A stretch of DNA of 64,000 nucleotides from Halobacterium jilantaiense (GCF_900110535.1 NZ_FOJA01000001.1:62001-126000); one strand, 5' to 3'; shown: positions 1 through 9,107, counted from the stretch's first letter. Numbers and translations: made by a program. The notes: a model not told the origin generated them from the sequence alone.

Positions 1-1
1 G

Positions 2-1285
2 ACGTTCGCCGAGATTCACGAGCGTTTCGGCACGCCGACGACCGCCATCACGCTCACGGGCGCGGTCGTGCTCGTGCTCATCGCGTTCGTCCCCATCCTC
101 GAAATCGCGAAGCTCGCCAGCGCGTTCCAGATTCTCGTCTTCGTGCTGGTGAACGTCGCGCTCGTCGCGTTCCGCGAGGGGTCGACCGAGGACTACGACC
201 CCGAGTTCACGGCACCGCTGTACCCCTGGATGCAGGTGTTCGGGGTCCTCAGCGGCCTCGCTCTGCTCACCCAGATGGGGCTCGTCGCGCTCGGCGGTGC
301 CGTCGTCATCACCGCCGGGAGCGTGGTCTGGTACGTCGTCTACGCCCGGCCGCGCATCCGCCGGGAGGGAGCCGCGACCGACGTCATCCGGCGACGCCTC
401 GGCCGCGACGTGCTCACGGAGACCGCGGACGCCGTCGGAGCACTCGACGCGCCCGGCGACACGCCCGAGGTGCTGGTGGCGCTCACCCGGGACGCGACCG
501 AGGAGCGCGAACGCTCGCTGCTCTCGCTGGCCGCCGACCTCGTGCGACCGACCGACGGCAGGGTCGTCGTCGTGCGGTTCGACGAGGTGCCCGACCAGAC
601 GCCCCTCGACCACGCCGCGGAGGTCCAGTCCCCGGCCGACGTGCGCTTCGAGGCGCAGACCGAGGGCCTCAGCGCGGAGTTCGATGTCGACGTGGAGTAC
701 GGCGAAATCGTCAGCCACGACACCAAGCGCGCCATCGTGAACTTCGCCGACCACCGCGGCGTCGAGACCGTCGTCGCCGAACACGAGCGCCTGCGCCTCC
801 GCTCGCGGCTGCTCGGCGACCCCATCGACTGGGTCGTCAGGCACGCCCCGTGTGACGTGTTGCTCGTGGAGAACCGCGGCTACGACAGCCCGCAGAACGT
901 CGTTCTGGAGGGCGACGGCGGTCCCTACGACCCCGCGACGGTCGCCGTCGCGGACACGCTCGCCGGCGCGGCGGCCGGCCACGTCACGCTCCGGTTCCCG
1001 CTGTCCGAGACCCACCCGGACACGCGCCAGGCGACCATCCACGCCTATCAGGACGAACTCGCGGGCCTGCTGTCGGCACCGGTCCGGACCGCCGACCTGC
1101 GGCCGGACGGCGGACAGACCCCCGACCCGGACGTGGTCGTCCGCACCGGCTTCCGGCAGCGCGTCGGCGGCGGCCGCGGCGACCACACGCCCACGGCCGT
1201 CGACTGCACGGAGGTCACAGTCTACCCGCACGAGTCCCGGCAGCCCGGACTGCTCCGCCGGCTCGCCGAGCGGCTCGTGTTCTGA
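2..1285 (+). CDS. APC-family amino acid permease with C-terminal universal-stress domains (5' partial)
   Basis: The reading frame is open from base 2, so the start lies before the window; about 427 residues are visible. The first ~110 residues are hydrophobic and fit the last four or so membrane helices of an APC-type transporter. Arg-rich cytoplasmic sequence follows, then a long soluble tail with two UspA-like repeats: one with the 'LLSLAADL', 'HDTKRAIVNF' and 'HAPCDVLLVENRG' pattern, and a weaker second copy after it. Haloarchaea commonly carry such permease-Usp fusions. The probable role is amino acid or cation-amino acid uptake with nucleotide-sensing control by the Usp part. The substrate cannot be read from this fragment. 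It converges on the Nudix gene downstream. Confidence 0.8.
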   Translation, partial: TFAEIHERFGTPTTAITLTGAVVLVLIAFVPILEIAKLASAFQILVFVLVNVALVAFREGSTEDYDPEFTAPLYPWMQVFGVLSGLALLTQMGLVALGGAVVITAGSVVWYVVYARPRIRREGAATDVIRRRLGRDVLTETADAVGALDAPGDTPEVLVALTRDATEERERSLLSLAADLVRPTDGRVVVVRFDEVPDQTPLDHAAEVQSPADVRFEAQTEGLSAEFDVDVEYGEIVSHDTKRAIVNFADHRGVETVVAEHERLRLRSRLLGDPIDWVVRHAPCDVLLVENRGYDSPQNVVLEGDGGPYDPATVAVADTLAGAAAGHVTLRFPLSETHPDTRQATIHAYQDELAGLLSAPVRTADLRPDGGQTPDPDVVVRTGFRQRVGGGRGDHTPTAVDCTEVTVYPHESRQPGLLRRLAERLVF

Positions 1286-1313
1286 GCCGGCAGCCGGTCG
1301 CGGGTCCAGTCGC

Positions 1314-1898
1314 TCAGAAGAACGCGTCGGCGCGCTCGCCGCTGGGCTCCCCCAGTCGAGCGGGCCGCTCCGCGAACCACGCGGCACCGTTCACTTCGCT
1401 GGCCTGCACGGCGACGCTGCCGCCGGTGTACTCCGCGTCGAAGTAGACGTGCAGTGTGTGACTCACCCGGCCGTCGGCGTCGTCCTCGCTGCGCCACCGG
1501 CAGCGGTTGAGGTGCCAGAGGCCGGCAATCTCGCAGTCGACGCCCGCCTCCTCTCGGGTCTCTCGGACGGCCGCGTCCTCGACGGACTCCTCGCCCTCTA
1601 GGCCGCCGCCCGGGACGCCCCACGCTGACTCTCCCCGCGGCAGAACGAGCAGCGCGCGCTCACGGTCCTCGACGCCGCCGCTGTACGACTCGCTGCGCTC
1701 GGCGGCCTGCTCCGGGGCGCGCACGGTCCACGTGTACGCGCTCCCGACGTAGCCGTCGCGTGCGTTCTCGACGTACTCGGGGAACGCGCCGGCCTCCACC
1801 TCGACTGTCTCCTCGCTGACGGGGACCGGCCCGTACTCGGCCCGCAGCCGTTCGACCTGTTCGTCGACGAACCCGCGGTTGAGGTGTTCGCTGGACAC
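1314..1898 (-). CDS. Nudix hydrolase
   Basis: A 194-residue protein with a complete Nudix box (GGGLEGEES...RETREEAGV), so it probably hydrolyses a nucleoside diphosphate linked to another moiety; the substrate is unknown. About 100 residues precede the box, longer than in MutT-size proteins. I chose the GTG at 1898 (VSSEHLNRGF...) because translation from the in-frame ATG at 1988 would add about 30 low-complexity residues and would overlap the region just upstream of surE, which is transcribed divergently. Haloarchaeal Nudix proteins usually start near this sequence. The start is less certain than the family. Confidence 0.8.
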   Translation of the reverse strand: MSSEHLNRGFVDEQVERLRAEYGPVPVSEETVEVEAGAFPEYVENARDGYVGSAYTWTVRAPEQAAERSESYSGGVEDRERALLVLPRGESAWGVPGGGLEGEESVEDAAVRETREEAGVDCEIAGLWHLNRCRWRSEDDADGRVSHTLHVYFDAEYTGGSVAVQASEVNGAAWFAERPARLGEPSGERADAFF

Positions 1899-1991
1899 GG
1901 CTGGACACACCGTGTTGGCGTCCGTGCAAGTAGCTTCCGCCGACCGCGCACTCCCGAAACGCTCTTTCGCCGTCCGACCGACGACCACACG

Positions 1992-2765
1992 ATGGACTCA
2001 GAGCCCGAGATTCTCGTGACGAACGACGATGGAATCGACGCCCCCGGCATCCGCGCGCTCGCCGAGGGCCTCGACGCCGTCGGGAACGTCACTGTCGTCG
2101 CGCCCGCCGACGACAAGAGCGCGACCGGCCGCGCGATGTCCAGTGAGGTCCGCGTCCACGACCACGACCTCGGGTACGCCGTCGAGGGGACACCTTCCGA
2201 CTGCGTCGTCGCCGGGCTGGAGGCGCTCGGGCCGTACCCCGACCTCGTGGTCGCCGGTGTGAACGAGGGCGGGAACCTCGGGATGTACGTCCTCGGCCGG
2301 TCCGGCACCGTCAGCGCCGCCGTCGAGTCGGCGTTCTTCGGCGTGCCCGCCATCGCCGTCTCGATGTACATGCGCGAAGACCAGTTCGGCGAGCCGACGG
2401 CCGTCGAAGACTACGAACACGCCGTCGACGCCACCACGCACCTCGCCGACGCCGCCGTCGAGACTGACGTCTTCGAGGCGGCGGACTACCTGAACGTGAA
2501 CGCGCCCCACCCGGAGGCCGACGCGACCGGCGAGATGGTCGTCACGCGCCCCTCCCACGCGTACGACATGACCGCCGACCAGCACGGCGACACCGTGGCG
2601 CTCCGGGACCGGCTCTGGGACGCGATGGCGTCCGGCGACATCCCCGACCCGGAAGGGACCGACCGGCGGGCCGTCCTCGACGGCCACGTCTCTGTGTCGC
2701 CGCTGACGGCACCGCACACGACCGAACGCCACGACGCGCTCGACGACCTCGCCGACCGGTTCTGA
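1992..2765 (+). CDS. surE: 5'/3'-nucleotidase SurE
   Basis: A 257-residue SurE-family phosphatase, which removes phosphate from nucleoside monophosphates with a divalent metal. The N-terminus has the metal-binding signature VTNDDGIDAPG, followed by the conserved stretches VVAPADDKSATGRA and AGVNEGGNLGMYVLGRSGT, and length is normal for the family. The ATG at 1992 places the DDG motif about ten residues from the N-terminus as expected; an in-frame upstream start would add unrelated residues. It sits between two Nudix genes read on the other strand, a neighbourhood suggesting nucleotide clean-up, though no shared transcript is possible. Confidence 0.95.
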   Translation: MDSEPEILVTNDDGIDAPGIRALAEGLDAVGNVTVVAPADDKSATGRAMSSEVRVHDHDLGYAVEGTPSDCVVAGLEALGPYPDLVVAGVNEGGNLGMYVLGRSGTVSAAVESAFFGVPAIAVSMYMREDQFGEPTAVEDYEHAVDATTHLADAAVETDVFEAADYLNVNAPHPEADATGEMVVTRPSHAYDMTADQHGDTVALRDRLWDAMASGDIPDPEGTDRRAVLDGHVSVSPLTAPHTTERHDALDDLADRF

Positions 2766-2770
2766 CGCGA

Positions 2771-3268
2771 CTACTCCACCCGGCAGTCCCGCAGCATCGC
2801 CTCGGCGTCTAGCACTCCAGCGACGCTCGGGGGCGAGCCGTCGAACCAGCCCACGCGCTCGATTTCGTCCGCGCGCTCCCCGAGATCGTCCCCGAACTCG
2901 GTGGCGTCGGTGCGCGCCGCGAACGCCACGAACCACCCCCGGATCGACTCGTCGCCCGACCGGAACACCTGTTCTTCGACGCGCCGCGGGCCGAGTACGG
3001 TACAGTCCAGCCCGGTCTCCTCGCGGACCTCGCGGCGCGCCGCGGCCGCGAACGTCTCGCCGTCCTCGACGCCGCCGCCCGGCAGCACCCAGCCGTCGCT
3101 CCAGTGCGTCTCGACGAACGCCACCTCGCCGTCGGGGTTCCAGACGACCGCGCCGGCCGCCGTCCAGCCGTCCGCGTCCGGCGACAGGTCTTCCGGTGGC
3201 ACCTCGAACTCGCGCACCACGTGGGTCGCGTCAGAGCGCGCGACGAGGCCGGCGAGCGCGTCGTTCAT
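2771..3268 (-). CDS. Nudix hydrolase
   Basis: A 165-residue protein with a clear Nudix box (GGGVEDGETF...REVREETGL) near its middle, preceded by a beta-rich segment containing WTAAGAVVW typical of ADP-ribose or NDP-X type members. Substrate cannot be decided. It is convergent with surE, only five bases separating the stops, and is a different subfamily from the Nudix protein at 1314-1898 (shorter N-terminal part, little identity outside the box). Confidence 0.88.
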   Translation of the reverse strand: MNDALAGLVARSDATHVVREFEVPPEDLSPDADGWTAAGAVVWNPDGEVAFVETHWSDGWVLPGGGVEDGETFAAAARREVREETGLDCTVLGPRRVEEQVFRSGDESIRGWFVAFAARTDATEFGDDLGERADEIERVGWFDGSPPSVAGVLDAEAMLRDCRVE

Positions 3269-3402
3269 GCGCGACCCTCGATTGCCGGCCGATAAAAAGC
3301 TGACCCGACCGGCACGCCGAATCTGGCCGCCGGGCTGCGGGTCGGCGACGCTCGTCTCTGCGAGTGGACGGTCGGTGGCTGCTACCGGTACTCCTCGCGG
3401 CG

Positions 3403-4011
3403 TCAGTCGTCGTTCGTGTAGGCGTCGTGGGCGAGCCCGGCGAGCGCGCAGGCGCAGACGACGAGCACGACGACCGCGACCGGTCCGCTGACCACGGCTG
3501 GCGAGGCGAGGTGGCTCACGGTCGTGGCGAGCGCGACTGCGGACACGGAGACGGCCGACAGCGCTCGGTTGTCCCCGTCGTCGGCCGGTTCGGGCGTCCT
3601 GTCGAGGAGGGCGTCGACGTCGACGTCTGGGTCCAGTTCCAGGCGGCAGGCGCGTTTGTCGAACTCCACGAGGTCTGCGGCCGCCATCTTCGGCGCGTGA
3701 TGCTGGTAGACGGCTGCCTGGACGGACTTGCGGTCGTCGTACGTGACGGAGACCGGGTCCGCGATTCCCTCCTCCCAGGCAGCGATGGTGGACGCGAGCT
3801 CCGGGACCTCGGCTGCGTTGTTCTCGGCGTCGTCGAGCAGGTAGAGTATCTGACGGCGGCGGCGGTTCGCGAGGACGTCGAACACTCTGTCTACGTCGTC
3901 GGCGTTGTCGTCGGTCGTGGCTGACCGGTGCTGGAGTGTGCCGACACCACTCTCGTCCTGATTGTCCGGTTCTCTCCCCGATTCGTCGGGCTTAGTTTGT
4001 GAAACACTCAC
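3403..4011 (-). CDS. DUF7344-like winged-helix membrane protein
   Basis: A 202-residue protein starting with GTG. Residues ~38-120 form an ArsR-like winged helix beginning VFDVLANRRRRQILYLL, the haloarchaeal pattern annotated as DUF7344. It includes 'VYQHHAPKMAAADLVEFD' in the wing and third helix. After an acidic linker come two hydrophobic segments (~152-172 and ~176-194), so the HTH is likely tethered to the membrane. Haloarchaeal genomes carry many paralogues; the target genes are unknown. It is divergent from the secreted protease gene, with a 430-base intergenic region between, which makes a regulatory link possible but unproven. Confidence 0.75.
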   Translation of the reverse strand: MSVSQTKPDESGREPDNQDESGVGTLQHRSATTDDNADDVDRVFDVLANRRRRQILYLLDDAENNAAEVPELASTIAAWEEGIADPVSVTYDDRKSVQAAVYQHHAPKMAAADLVEFDKRACRLELDPDVDVDALLDRTPEPADDGDNRALSAVSVSAVALATTVSHLASPAVVSGPVAVVVLVVCACALAGLAHDAYTNDD

Positions 4012-4076
4012 ACGATTCTCCCCGGTAGCATCCTCTCACCCTGCCGCATTAAATCTTTATGAACTGACGATTCGGG

Positions 4077-4090
4077 GTCGAAATTTCGAC
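4077..4090. promoter_or_regulatory. Perfect palindrome, candidate operator
   Basis: GTCGAAATTTCGAC reads the same on both strands. It lies about 66 bases upstream of the DUF7344-like GTG and just before a TATA-like TTTTTATG. Position and symmetry fit a dimeric regulator site; no regulator is identified. Confidence 0.35.
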
Positions 4091-4210
4091 ACTGGGGGGC
4101 TGAAACATCTTTTTATGCAAAATGGTGGAGCGGCTAGTTATGGTGGTTGTTAACACGAAAAGTCGGGCTAACCGCAGCTTAACCGATTCATCACTCCGAC
4201 GAAATCACCC

Positions 4211-4300
4211 AGTGACCCGAATACGGACGGCGGGAAGGGGGCCGTCGCCCACTGTAACCAGTTCCTAACCCTGCCACTCCCGAACCGAATACGGGTCGCT
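4211..4300. repeat. Imperfect inverted repeat upstream of the protease
   Basis: AGTGACCCGAATACGG at 4211-4226 and CCGAATACGGGTCGCT at 4285-4300 are inverted copies matching at 13 of 16 positions, with a 58-base spacer. They lie 140-230 bases before the protease start and could be paired operator sites. Confidence 0.35.
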
Positions 4301-4441
4301 GTGCAACCCAACGACCTCGTTTCGTCCGACGCCAGTGAGAAATAACGGCATAATCGGGTGGTAGCGTCTCCATATTCCGCCGACTACTGATTCACCCTCC
4401 CGCAGTTGGTCGAGATGCGTGGTACCGCCGCGCACAGTACA

Positions 4442-7400
4442 ATGAATCGGAAGGCAGTCTTCGCCACGATATTCGCGGTGCTGCTCGCGCTCGCCCCCGC
4501 AGCGGGGATGGCGGGCGCTACGGCGGCACCAGCAGGGGGAACAGACGCAGTAGCTAATGCACTCGACGGCGACGTAGAGAACCCGAACGCGGCCGTCGAG
4601 TTCGGCGCACCAGGTGACGTCGACGCGGCCCTCCAGGACGCCGAGGGCACGGTCGAAGTCGTCCTGCGGCTGGAAGCGATCGACCGCGCCAGCATCCAGG
4701 ACGTCACCGGGCAGGCAGCGATTCAGTCACTGAAGACCCACGCCGCCGCGACCCAGCAGAACCTCCTTCGGTTCGCCGGGCAGACCGACGGCGTCGAGGT
4801 CGTCGAGCAGCTCTGGATCGCGAACGCGGTGCTCGCGGAAGTCGACACCGACGAGGTCAGCATCGAAGAGCTGACCCGGATCAAAGGTGTCGAGCGAGCG
4901 CACGCGAACTTCGAGCTCACGGTGCCCGAGCCCGCCCAGCAGCGCGCCGCCAGCGCGGACGGCGTGCAGGTGGACTCCTACAACACCACCTACGGCCTCT
5001 CGCAGATCAACGCTACCGAGGTCTGGGACGAGTACAACACGATGGGTGACGGCGTCGGCGTCGCCGTCCTCGACACCGGTGTCGACCCGGACCACCCGGA
5101 CATCGACATCGACCCGGACAACTTCGTCGAAGCCACCGAGGACGGCGTGGAGAACGTCGACCCCTACGATAGTGCTGAACACGGCACCCACACTTCGGGT
5201 ACCGTCACCGGTGGGAACGCCAGCGGCGAGTACATCGGCGTCGCGCCCGACGCGACGCTCTATCACGGCCTCGTTATTTCGGGCGGTAGCGGCTCGTTCG
5301 TGCAGGTCGCCAACGGGATGCAGTGGGCCGCCAACGAGTCCGGTGTCGACGTCGTGTCGATGAGCCTCGGCGGAGAGGGGTACTCCGAGCAGATGATCGA
5401 GCCCACGCAGAACATCGAGGCCGCCGGCAAGATTCTCGTTGCCTCGGCGGGTAACAGCGGCGCAGGGACTTCCGGCAGCCCCGGGAACGTCTACGAGGCA
5501 GTCGCAGCCGGCGCGAGCAACGAAGCCGGCGGCATCGCCGACTTCTCCAGCGGCGAGGAGATCGACACCGAGTCCGCGTGGGGCGACGCCGCGCCCAGCG
5601 ACTGGCCGGACTCCTACACCGTTCCCGACTACGCCGCGCCCGGTGTGGCCGTGAAGAGCGCCGCGCCCGGCGGCGGCTACCAGGAGCTGTCCGGAACGTC
5701 GATGGCCGCGCCGCACATGAGCGGCGCAGTCGCGCTGATGCTGTCCGCGGCGGGCGATATCGACCAGGCGACCGTCGAGGACGCGCTGACCGAGTCGGCG
5801 TGGACGCCCACCGAGGACCCCGACCCGACCCGGTACGGTGACGGCATCATCGACATCTACAACGCGACCGACCAGGTCGCACTCGAACAGGAGATCACTG
5901 GCACGGTGACTGACACCGACGGCAGCCCCATCGCGGGCGCGACCGTCTCCACCGACCAGGGCTTCGAAGCGACGACGAACGCCGAGGGCGAGTACACGGT
6001 GCTCGCGGAGACCGGGAACGTCTCGGTGACCGCCGACGCCTTCGGAGCGGAGAGCGCGACCGAGACCGTCGAAGTCGGCGACAACGAGACCGCCGTCCAG
6101 AACTTCAGCCTCGAACCCGCGCTCGGTGTCACTCTGGAGTCCGGACAGGCCAGCGCCATCGAGGGCGGTGAGAACGCCTCCGCGACTGTCAACGTCGCGA
6201 ACCTCGACTCGTACACCGCCGAACTCGCCGACGGCTACAGCGAGGCCGACGCCACGCTGTACCTCAACGGCGACGAGATTCAGTTCGGCGAGACGGTCGA
6301 ACTCGGCGGTTACAGCGGCACGGCGACCGTGACTGTCGAGACGGCCGCGAACACGACGGGGAGCCTCTCCATCGAACACAGCTTCGCGGGCCTCGGTGAC
6401 AGCGTCAACGTCACCACCGGCCCGACCGAGGTCTACGAGAACTTCGTTCAGGTCGGCGTCGTCGACGACGACGGCGGCTACGGCGGCGCGGTCGCCTCCA
6501 CCATCGAGGCGGAGACGCCCGGGAACTACTCGGTGTCCGTCATCGGCTCCGACACCGCCATCGACTCCGTCGACGAGTACGACGCGTACGTCGTCCAGCA
6601 GATCGACGAGGACAACGCCGACGCGTTCACGTCCGCAACGGCGGGCTACAGCGTCGGGACCGTCTACCTCGACCAGTGGGCGTCGGACTCCAACGGCATC
6701 GAAGCGCGGTCGTCCGCGCTCGGCGACCCGGCGGAGACCGACGACGGCTTCAGCGGCGAGCAGCCGCAGTACGTGAACGTCGCCGACCACCCCATCTTCG
6801 AGGGAACCGGTGACGAGCCGATTCTCCTCCACGAAGCCACGTTCTCGGACAAGACGTGGTTCAGCGGCACCGACGCCGAGGTCCTGGCCGACGTCTCCAA
6901 CGGCGAGGTCCAGGGCGCTGGCGTCGCAGTCAGCGAGGCGCGCTGGGACATCCTCGGCGCGTCTCTCGGCTACAGCTCGTTCGTCGGCGACGACGACTTC
7001 ACCGAGGACGCGGACACCATCCTCGGCAACATGGTCACCCTCGCCGTGGACACGCCGGATCCGGCAGGCACGGTGAGCGTCACCGACACGATGGTCACGC
7101 CGGACAGCTCGGCGACCGTGACCCTCGAGACCGACGTGTCGAACGCCACGGGCTACGAGGCCACCATCGAATTCGACCCGGAGAAGCTCCAGGTCGAGGA
7201 CGTGTCCGGTGAGAACATGGCCGACCCCGTGATGGAGGTCGACAACGAGGACGGCGAGATATTCCTGACGCAAGCGCAGGCGTCGGGTGCCGACGCGCCC
7301 GAGATGGCCGAGATCGAGTTCGAGGTCATCGATATGCAGAACGGCGAGGAGGCCGACGTCAGCCTCGTCGGCTCCGAGTCCGCGGTCTACGACCCGAGCG

Positions 7401-7735
7401 GTGAGGCCTACACCACCAACTGGGACAACGGCCACGTCATGGTGCTCGAGGGCGACCTCGGTGACGTGAACGCGGACGGCGAGATCACTGCTGGTGACGC
7501 GGTCATCGTCCAGCGGTACATCGCCGGTCTGCCGACCGACGTGCCGGACGAACAGATCGAAGTGCTCGGCGACGTCAACCAAGACGGCCAGATCACGTCC
7601 GCCGACGTGACCTACATCCTGCAGATCGTCGCCGGCATCGAGGAGCCGCCGGAGATGAACGCGGTCGGCAGTCAGTCGCCCGTCGCCACTTCGGTCTTCG
7701 AAGCGACCGCCGGTCCGAGCGCAGTCGCGCTCTAG
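4442..7735 (+). CDS. Secreted subtilisin-like serine protease with cohesin-like and dockerin domains
   Basis: A 1097-residue exported S8 protease. The ATG at 4442 gives MNRKAVFATIFAVLLALAP, a Sec-type signal peptide; a start 12 codons upstream would spoil it. An I9-like propeptide spans ~70-163. The catalytic domain (~195-480) shows Asp211 in VLDTGVDPDHPD, His247 in HGTHTSG, Asn338 in SAGNSG and Ser420 in SGTSMAAPH, so it should be active. A carboxypeptidase-regulatory-like beta domain follows (~484-558), then a beta linker and an alpha/beta domain resembling a class-I amidotransferase fold (~671-873). The C-terminus has a cohesin-like domain (~876-1000) and a type-I-like dockerin (~1004-1072) with two calcium loops, DVNADGEITAGD and DVNQDGQITSAD. 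Its neighbour encodes a membrane-anchored cohesin-like protein, the likely partner. No C-terminal sorting signal is seen. Confidence 0.92.
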   Translation: MNRKAVFATIFAVLLALAPAAGMAGATAAPAGGTDAVANALDGDVENPNAAVEFGAPGDVDAALQDAEGTVEVVLRLEAIDRASIQDVTGQAAIQSLKTHAAATQQNLLRFAGQTDGVEVVEQLWIANAVLAEVDTDEVSIEELTRIKGVERAHANFELTVPEPAQQRAASADGVQVDSYNTTYGLSQINATEVWDEYNTMGDGVGVAVLDTGVDPDHPDIDIDPDNFVEATEDGVENVDPYDSAEHGTHTSGTVTGGNASGEYIGVAPDATLYHGLVISGGSGSFVQVANGMQWAANESGVDVVSMSLGGEGYSEQMIEPTQNIEAAGKILVASAGNSGAGTSGSPGNVYEAVAAGASNEAGGIADFSSGEEIDTESAWGDAAPSDWPDSYTVPDYAAPGVAVKSAAPGGGYQELSGTSMAAPHMSGAVALMLSAAGDIDQATVEDALTESAWTPTEDPDPTRYGDGIIDIYNATDQVALEQEITGTVTDTDGSPIAGATVSTDQGFEATTNAEGEYTVLAETGNVSVTADAFGAESATETVEVGDNETAVQNFSLEPALGVTLESGQASAIEGGENASATVNVANLDSYTAELADGYSEADATLYLNGDEIQFGETVELGGYSGTATVTVETAANTTGSLSIEHSFAGLGDSVNVTTGPTEVYENFVQVGVVDDDGGYGGAVASTIEAETPGNYSVSVIGSDTAIDSVDEYDAYVVQQIDEDNADAFTSATAGYSVGTVYLDQWASDSNGIEARSSALGDPAETDDGFSGEQPQYVNVADHPIFEGTGDEPILLHEATFSDKTWFSGTDAEVLADVSNGEVQGAGVAVSEARWDILGASLGYSSFVGDDDFTEDADTILGNMVTLAVDTPDPAGTVSVTDTMVTPDSSATVTLETDVSNATGYEATIEFDPEKLQVEDVSGENMADPVMEVDNEDGEIFLTQAQASGADAPEMAEIEFEVIDMQNGEEADVSLVGSESAVYDPSGEAYTTNWDNGHVMVLEGDLGDVNADGEITAGDAVIVQRYIAGLPTDVPDEQIEVLGDVNQDGQITSADVTYILQIVAGIEEPPEMNAVGSQSPVATSVFEATAGPSAVAL

Positions 7736-7838
7736 CCGGTCGAACCACCCGCCGACACCCCTACCCGGTCCATATTTCAGTACGTCCGCGGTCCGAGTCT
7801 GCAAAAAACTGATACCCACCACGCGACATTTCGATACG

Positions 7839-8561
7839 ATGATTGACACCACACACCGTTCGATCGCCGTCGCGGCGCTCGTCGTGGCCGTCGCCGTCAC
7901 CACGGCGGCCGCCCCAGTCGTCGCGGCGACCGCCGGAACTGACGGACGCACGCTCGACAGCCAGGACCAGCCCCGGATGCAGTTGGGGTCCGCCACCGTC
8001 GACCCCGGCGAGACGACGACAGTCGAACTCGCCACGGACGCCACCGGCGTCGCCGGCTACCAGGCGAACGTCACGTTCGACCCGGCCGTCGTCTCCGTCG
8101 AGTCGGTCGCCGGCTCCGACAGCTTCGGCGACCCGGTCGTGAACGTGAACAACGACGAGGGCTGGGTGTTCGTCACGCAGTCGCAGGTCGACGGCACGGA
8201 CGAGCCCGTCCTCGCCACCATCACGTTCGCGGCCGTCGGCGACGACGGCGCGCGTTCCTCGCTCGGATTCGTCGACGAGGAGACCGTCCTCAACGACGCC
8301 GACTCCACGACCGTCGAGGTCTCGCTGTCGCCCGGCGAGGTGACGGTCGCCGCCGGCGACGTGTCCAGCGACGCCAGCGGTAGCGACAGCAGTAACGAGG
8401 ACAGCCAGAACGACGTCGACAAGCAGAAATCCGACGCCAGTGACGGCGGCGGGGGTGGCGGCCCGCTCGGCGGCGTCGACCCGGTCGTCGTCGGCGGTGG
8501 TGCGGCCGCCCTCGGCGGCACCGCCGCGGCGGGCGTCTACCTCGGCCAGCGCCTCGGGTAG
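7839..8561 (+). CDS. Membrane-anchored cohesin-like domain protein
   Basis: A 240-residue exported protein. The N-terminus has a signal peptide ending near VVAATAG. Residues ~45-170 form one cohesin-like beta-sandwich: QLGSATVDPGETTTVEL, GYQANVTFDPAVVSV, GWVFVTQSQ and LATITFAAVG match the order of strands in the cohesin-like domain of the upstream protease. A Ser/Asp-rich linker and a Gly stretch follow, then a hydrophobic C-terminal helix (VVVGGGAAALGGTAAAGVYL) ending in a short polar tail, a likely membrane anchor. It starts 103 bases after the protease stop, on the same strand. This is the domain plan of a one-module anchoring scaffoldin. Binding to the neighbour's dockerin is inferred. 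Confidence 0.85.
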   Translation: MIDTTHRSIAVAALVVAVAVTTAAAPVVAATAGTDGRTLDSQDQPRMQLGSATVDPGETTTVELATDATGVAGYQANVTFDPAVVSVESVAGSDSFGDPVVNVNNDEGWVFVTQSQVDGTDEPVLATITFAAVGDDGARSSLGFVDEETVLNDADSTTVEVSLSPGEVTVAAGDVSSDASGSDSSNEDSQNDVDKQKSDASDGGGGGGPLGGVDPVVVGGGAAALGGTAAAGVYLGQRLG

Positions 8562-8644
8562 CCCGCCCGGCACCCGGAGCGCGGCGCGCACGCGGACCGC
8601 GACCCACCGAAATTTCTTGCCGAGGGAAACAGAACAACGACGTG

Positions 8645-9082
8645 ATGCCCCAGCCCTCCATCGAGCGCCGGTCATCGCTCAGCCACCTCCTGCTCGTCTG
8701 GGTCCTCGTCGGGTCCTCGCTCGCGGGCCTCGGCGTCGCGCTCGTCGAGGCTCTCCCCGTCACGACTCCCGTAGCTCCCGTGAACGTCGGCTTGCTGTTC
8801 GGGACTGCCCTCGTCGCCGCGCTCTGGACTGGTGGCTTCCGGCCGTCGCTCCGCGCGAGCGCCGGCTACTTCGTCGCCACGCACACCCTGCAGTTCCTGC
8901 TCGTCGTCGGCTCGGTGTTTTTCACCTCGCCCGACTCGGGGCTCTCCCCGTGGCAGGTCGTCGCGCTCCAATGCGTCTCGATAGCGATTCTGGCCGCACT
9001 CGCGTTCACGGCGCTCGGTGAGCGAGTCCGCGCTACCGTATGGACGTGGGGACGGCGACTCGCCAAGCGACCGCCGGAGTGA
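8645..9082 (+). CDS. Small multi-pass membrane protein
   Basis: A 145-residue protein with four hydrophobic segments (around 13-33, 42-62, 72-95 and 103-123) and a basic C-terminal tail. No family is recognised. Either the GTG at 8642 or the ATG at 8645 may start it; they differ by one residue. It stands alone, convergent with the chorismate mutase gene. Confidence 0.65.
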   Translation: MPQPSIERRSSLSHLLLVWVLVGSSLAGLGVALVEALPVTTPVAPVNVGLLFGTALVAALWTGGFRPSLRASAGYFVATHTLQFLLVVGSVFFTSPDSGLSPWQVVALQCVSIAILAALAFTALGERVRATVWTWGRRLAKRPPE

Positions 9083-9107
9083 GTCGATAGTGGCCGGTCC
9101 GCGGTCG

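Larger units (their letters stand above)
4012..4441. other. Divergent intergenic region before the cohesin-dockerin protease
   Basis: This 430-base stretch holds no convincing gene. It is more AT-rich than the flanks around 4045-4150. It contains a perfect 14-base palindrome (4077-4090), a TATA-like TTTTTATG at about 4109, and a pair of imperfect 16-base inverted repeats (4211-4226 and 4285-4300). AT-rich TATA candidates for the protease lie near 4340-4375. A 12-codon ORF starting in the TTTTTATG is too short to support. Confidence 0.6.

Noticed and set aside
4114-4152. A 12-codon ORF after TTTTTATG in the protease upstream region
   Set aside because: Too short to judge, and its ATG is part of the TATA-like box itself.
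4727-8044. A 1105-codon open frame antisense to the protease gene
   Set aside because: It is a shadow produced by GC-rich codon structure: composition is Arg/Val/Asp/Gly-heavy without domains, while the sense strand encodes a complete subtilase.
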